From Planctomycetota bacterium (GTDB lineage: Bacteria; Planctomycetota; UBA8742; UBA2392), in the NCBI GenBank assembly GCA_020638675.1, contig JACKID010000001.1, positions 1,860,001 to 1,924,000 on the forward strand: a DNA stretch of 64,000 nt, given 5' to 3'. Below the pieces are notes generated by a model. The model was not told the origin of the DNA. It saw nothing but the letters and a program-made list of their open reading frames with translations, and did not search any database. The position numbers were made by a program, and so were the translations under genes. Shown here piece by piece: positions 60,284-64,000 of this stretch (its first letter is position 1; every line of letters starts with the position of its first letter).

Positions 60284-63200
60284 TTAGTCTTTCTTGTCGG
60301 CGTCGCCCGACTTCTCTTCGCCTTCGTCTTTTGCCTCCGACTTGGGCTCTTCCTTCTTTTCTTCGTTCTTCGCGGGCTTGTCCTCGTCCTCAAAGTCCTT
60401 GGCGTCGGGCTCTTCGGCTTCGGCGTTGTCCTCGACCTTGGCGGCTTCCGCATGCTCCTCTTCGGTCAGGTCCATCAGGGCGCCCTCACCGCGGCGGTCA
60501 AAGAACAGCAGGATCGGTCCGGCAATGTAGATCGAGCTGAACGTGCCGACCACGATGCCCGCGGTCATGGCGAACGCAAAGCCCTTCAGCAGAGGGCCGC
60601 CAAGGAACAGCATCGCCAGCGTCGTCACCGCGGTCGTGCCCGAGGTCATCACGGTTCGTGAAAGCATCTGGTTGATCGAGGTGTTGATGATCTCTTTCAA
60701 CGGAGTCTTGCCGCCTGTTGCCAGACGGTCACTCTTGAGGTTCTCACGGATGCGGTCGAAGTTGATGATCGTGTCGTTCAGTGAATACCCGATCACGGTC
60801 AGCACGGCCGCGACCACCGTGAGGTCGATCTTGATGTCCGCCCCGAAGTAGTCGGCGATACCGATCAAGCCGACGACGACAAAGCTGTCGTGCAGCAGCG
60901 CGACCACGGCCGCCAGGCCCCATGCCACGCTGGCGAACCGGATGCGGATGTAGATCACGACCACAACCAGCGCCGCCACGATGGCGAACAGGGCGCGCCA
61001 CTGCGACTCGGCCGCGACCGTCGCACCGATGGCACTGCTGAGAAGGAACCGCTTGCTGATTTCGTTGCCTTCGGGCTGTTGGCCCTTGAGCCATTCGGAG
61101 ACGGCCGAGTTCACCGCCGCCGCGACGCTTCCGAAGTTGCTCGGGTCGGTCGGCTCGGGGCTGAAAGTCAGCGGGCCGTCGCTGCTGATGTCGAAAATGC
61201 GAGCTTCCTCGGCATCGGGGTTTTCCGTCGTGACGCGCAGGCGGGTTGCGCCCAGCGGCCCGTCGGTAACGCCCTGCACCGTTTCGGTGAATTCCTTGAC
61301 GTTGACGTTTTCCAGCAACGCAACGTGGATGTTCAGGTTGGCCTGCGTGGCGAAGTATTCGTAGTTGGGGTCGCCATCGAGCTCGATGACGCGTGCCGGG
61401 TCAATGAAGTACTTCTCGATCGCCGCCTTGAACTTGTCGCGCTTGGAGACGAGGTCCTTCTCGTCCGCGATTACCACGTTGCGGATCTCGACCGTGTACT
61501 TCTCGCGGTCGCCGGCGGCGTTGCGTTCCGGCACGGTCGGGATGATCACGTCGGCGTCAACCGCTGCCAGGTCGGCAAACCAGATCGCCCGCTTTTCGCG
61601 CGGCGTCTCGGCCTTTTCGCCCCAGCCGTCGTTGGTGGCGACCCACGGCTTGTCGAAGCCGTCCGGGTACTGCTCGGCAAACTCGGCCGGCTTGGCCAGC
61701 TTGAAGCGCAGCGTCGCCCGCAGAGTGGCCTGCTTCACGTTGGTCGTCGTTGGCAGCCAGCCCTCTTCGACCATGTACTCGCCGTAGACCGACTCAAGGT
61801 CGGCCTGCAGCATGCGGGTGATCTCTTCCGGGTCCTGGCTTTCCCATTCGGTACGCATAGGGAAGCGGAAGTCGAATCGGTCAGCCTTGCCGCCTTCGAG
61901 GTCGCTGCCGAGGCGGAAGACGGGCTGCACTTCCACGCTGTCTGCCCAGTCGAACTTCGCCTCGCCGGAGTTTTCATCAATCAGCAGCTTGGCAATTTCA
62001 TCACGCTCATAGCCTTCCTTCATCTGGATGCGGAAGGTGTGGCCACCGCGGAACTCGATGCCGAGAACCTCGGAGCCGTGGACGACCATGAAGCTGCCGC
62101 CCAGTGTCACCATGATGAAGGCCGCGAAAATGCCGGGCACCATCAGGCGCAGCCAGTTGATGTTGCGGTTGCGGGCAAACTTCAGCCCGGCCATGTTGAA
62201 CTGCGCGTCGCGCTTGATGTTCAGGATGCCCATCACCATGGCCTTGTAGGCGGCCAGCGAGGTGTAGAGCGTGGCGACGATACCCATGGCCAGCGTAAGC
62301 GCGAAACCCTGGATCGGGCCGGAGCCCACTTTGTACAGAATCAACGCGGTCAGCAGCGTCGTCACGTTCGAGTCGACGATGGCCGACAGGGCATTCTTGA
62401 AGCCCTCCTCGACCGCGCCTCTGGTGTTCTGGTTCTTCTCGCGCTCTTCTCGTATTCGTTCGTTGATCAGAATGTTGGCGTCGATTGCCATGCCGATCGT
62501 CAGCACCACGCCCGCGATGCCGGGCATGGTCAGCGTGCCGAGGCCGGCCGACATTGCGCCCATGATCAGCAGCACGACCATCACGAGGTTGAAGATCGTC
62601 AGCAGCCCCAGCCCGCGGTAGACCAGCAGCGCGAAGGCGAACACGCCGATCGCGCCGATGACCAGCGACCACAGACCGCGCTTGACGGCTTCGGCGCCTT
62701 CGCTGGGGCCGACGCTTTCTTCGCCTTCCAGCTTCAGCTTGACGTTCAGCGAGCCGGACTTGAGCACGTTGATGATGTCGTCGCGCTCCTGCGTGTTGAA
62801 GTTACCGCTGAGCTGCACGCTACCGCTGATGGTGTCTTCGATCGAGTAGGCGCTGTAGACCTGGTCGTCGATGATCACGGCCAGCAGTCGCGGGTCTTCA
62901 CCGCCGCTGGCGGCTTTCTTGTGCTTGCGGGTCAGCGCTTCGAAGCGCGCAACGGCGAGGCCCTTCAGGTCGAAGCTGACGGCCATGCGGCCCTGACGGT
63001 CGGTGCTGGGCTGGATGTTGTCCAGGTCCTTGCCACCGATGCTGTAGTCGTCGATCACCTGCACCGGCACGTACTTGTTGCCCGCTGCGTCGGTCTTGAC
63101 CAGCGCGCTGGAGACGTCGTCCTTGGCCAGCTTCAGCCACTTGTACTTGTAGCCTTCGTCGTCGGGGACCTTCGGGTACTCAAGCTTGCTGAACTCGCCG

Positions 63201-63970
63201 TCTTCGGCGGCCAGCACGCGCATCTCGAGCTTGCCGGTGGTCTGCAGCAACTGCTTGTAGCGCGCGGTCTCGGCCGACGTGCTGAACTCGGGCAGCTTGA
63301 CTTCAATGCGGTTCTCGCCCAGCGGGGCAATGTTCAGCTCGGTGATGCCCGTGGTACCGAGGCGGCGGTTGAGCGTCTCGATCGTCGGGCCCACGAGGTT
63401 CTTGTCCTCCTTGCGCTGCTTGGCGGTGTTCCAGGTCAGGTAGTAGCGCTTGAGTGCGTCGGCGCGGCCTTCGTCGAACAGCCCGGGCACGTTGTTGAGC
63501 AGGTCGAAGTCTTCCGGCGCCCACATGTCGACAGTCAGTTCCGCGCCGTTGATCACGTCGCCGAACTTCTTGCGGGCTTCCTCGGAGAGTTTGTCTTCGC
63601 GGCCTTGCAGCGGCTCGAGGAGCTCACGGACCTTCTTTTCGGCCTCAACCATGTCCTGCTGCACGAGGACGTAGCGCAGTGATGATCCGCCCTTGAGGTC
63701 CTGGCCCAGGTTCCACTTATAGTCGTGCAGCGGCCAGCGGAAGCGCGAGCCGACGGTGAGTACCTTGTCGTCGTTGCGGTCGCGCAGCTTGAAGTCGGCG
63801 TCGCTGCCCTCGAACTCGTCGGGGTCGATTACGCCGTTGTCGTTCTTGTCGTTCTGCGCCAGGTATTCAGCGTCGACTTCGGCCGGGTTCGGGCCCGGCT
63901 TGGGGATGGCGAGGTAGATGCCGAAAATCAGGAAGATGATCGGGTGCCAGCGTTTAAGAAAGTCCCACAT
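60284..63970 (-). CDS. secDF: Fused protein translocase subunit SecDF with EF-hand-like insert
   Basis: 1228 residues with both SecD and SecF in one chain, using the proton gradient to aid protein export. TM1 is about 10-22. SecD blocks include VSFDLKGLAVARFEAL and MAIDANILINERIREE. The SecF half starts near GIEFRGGHTFRIQMK and has GYSLNDTIINFDRIRENLK. The C-terminus is a Glu/Lys-rich cytoplasmic tail. Just after TM1 two Ca-binding-like loops appear: D41-K-N-D-N-G-V-I-D-P-D-E52 matches the EF-hand pattern, and D64-R-N-D-D-K is a poorer second loop, 23 residues on. The ATG at 63970 has AGGACG upstream. The last 30 bases of the window beyond it hold no recognisable gene. Confidence 0.92.
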   Translation of the reverse strand: MWDFLKRWHPIIFLIFGIYLAIPKPGPNPAEVDAEYLAQNDKNDNGVIDPDEFEGSDADFKLRDRNDDKVLTVGSRFRWPLHDYKWNLGQDLKGGSSLRYVLVQQDMVEAEKKVRELLEPLQGREDKLSEEARKKFGDVINGAELTVDMWAPEDFDLLNNVPGLFDEGRADALKRYYLTWNTAKQRKEDKNLVGPTIETLNRRLGTTGITELNIAPLGENRIEVKLPEFSTSAETARYKQLLQTTGKLEMRVLAAEDGEFSKLEYPKVPDDEGYKYKWLKLAKDDVSSALVKTDAAGNKYVPVQVIDDYSIGGKDLDNIQPSTDRQGRMAVSFDLKGLAVARFEALTRKHKKAASGGEDPRLLAVIIDDQVYSAYSIEDTISGSVQLSGNFNTQERDDIINVLKSGSLNVKLKLEGEESVGPSEGAEAVKRGLWSLVIGAIGVFAFALLVYRGLGLLTIFNLVMVVLLIMGAMSAGLGTLTMPGIAGVVLTIGMAIDANILINERIREEREKNQNTRGAVEEGFKNALSAIVDSNVTTLLTALILYKVGSGPIQGFALTLAMGIVATLYTSLAAYKAMVMGILNIKRDAQFNMAGLKFARNRNINWLRLMVPGIFAAFIMVTLGGSFMVVHGSEVLGIEFRGGHTFRIQMKEGYERDEIAKLLIDENSGEAKFDWADSVEVQPVFRLGSDLEGGKADRFDFRFPMRTEWESQDPEEITRMLQADLESVYGEYMVEEGWLPTTTNVKQATLRATLRFKLAKPAEFAEQYPDGFDKPWVATNDGWGEKAETPREKRAIWFADLAAVDADVIIPTVPERNAAGDREKYTVEIRNVVIADEKDLVSKRDKFKAAIEKYFIDPARVIELDGDPNYEYFATQANLNIHVALLENVNVKEFTETVQGVTDGPLGATRLRVTTENPDAEEARIFDISSDGPLTFSPEPTDPSNFGSVAAAVNSAVSEWLKGQQPEGNEISKRFLLSSAIGATVAAESQWRALFAIVAALVVVVIYIRIRFASVAWGLAAVVALLHDSFVVVGLIGIADYFGADIKIDLTVVAAVLTVIGYSLNDTIINFDRIRENLKSDRLATGGKTPLKEIINTSINQMLSRTVMTSGTTAVTTLAMLFLGGPLLKGFAFAMTAGIVVGTFSSIYIAGPILLFFDRRGEGALMDLTEEEHAEAAKVEDNAEAEEPDAKDFEDEDKPAKNEEKKEEPKSEAKDEGEEKSGDADKKD

Positions 63971-64000
63971 GTTTGCGTCCTAATCGTCAGCTCGGCTCCA

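Noticed and set aside
60890..63682. 930-codon open frame opposite secDF
   Set aside because: It has no start context and lies wholly antisense to a conserved gene. Long antisense frames are expected in G+C-rich coding DNA.

Overview
The window is 64 kb of dense, G+C-rich bacterial chromosome. It holds 64 protein-coding genes that I can support, one of them cut by the left edge. I see no rRNA, tRNA, CRISPR array, prophage or insertion sequence. Genes sit in short strand-switching operons, often with stop/start overlaps and with 8-12 bp G+C hairpins as terminators between convergent units. Lipobox lipoproteins and a LolCDE-like exporter point to a Gram-negative cell. The fused SecDF, the many vWA, thioredoxin and lipoprotein genes and the release-factor-like protein fit a Planctomycetota/PVC-type lineage. 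That placement is inference; no marker here proves it.

Layout. 0-8 kb: release-factor-like protein, phosphohexomutase, a probable N-succinylornithine carbamoyltransferase, an exported thioredoxin with an in-frame TGA, a universal stress protein, a PEGA lipoprotein and MurD. 8.2-13 kb (minus strand): a six-gene operon with an MIT-domain Vps4-like AAA ATPase, three small ESCRT-III-like coiled-coil proteins, a WaaP/InaA-type kinase and a vWA-like protein. 13-21 kb: ABC exporter, E1-like enzyme, phosphatidyltransferase, PII protein, response regulator and groES-groEL. 21-30 kb: threonine aldolase, a coupled asparaginase-CoaB-FAH-DHH operon, uracil-DNA glycosylase, a secretin N-domain protein, AMMECR1 and ETF beta/alpha. 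30-45 kb: acyl-CoA-synthetase-like protein with a histone-like tail, SpoIID lipoprotein, vWA membrane protein, beta-propeller lipoprotein, AhcY with a methyltransferase, a glycosidase-like lipoprotein and Asd. 45-64 kb: HTTM/DCC membrane pair with a sulfite-oxidase-type enzyme, a lipoprotein-type ABC exporter coupled to an ALDH pseudoenzyme, a NodU-type carbamoyltransferase, PdxJ, TyrA and a 1228-residue SecDF.

Two discoveries stand out. First, the operon at 8194-12994 looks like a bacterial ESCRT-III/Vps4 membrane-remodelling system. It has an MIT domain, a meiotic-clade AAA core, and filament-type proteins with amphipathic N-termini, a basic-to-acidic charge gradient and acidic C-terminal helices. 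Second, the thioredoxin at 3581-4735 reads W-U-G-P-C. Its TGA replaces the first catalytic cysteine and is followed at the right distance by a perfect 7-bp hairpin with a G-rich loop. This is the signature of a selenoprotein with a bacterial SECIS.

Further oddities are an aldehyde dehydrogenase that has lost its catalytic residues, an AMP-forming synthetase with a broken P-loop, EF-hand loops in SecDF, a run of hairpins at 42.3 kb and a non-coding stretch with a consensus DnaA box at 30.3 kb.
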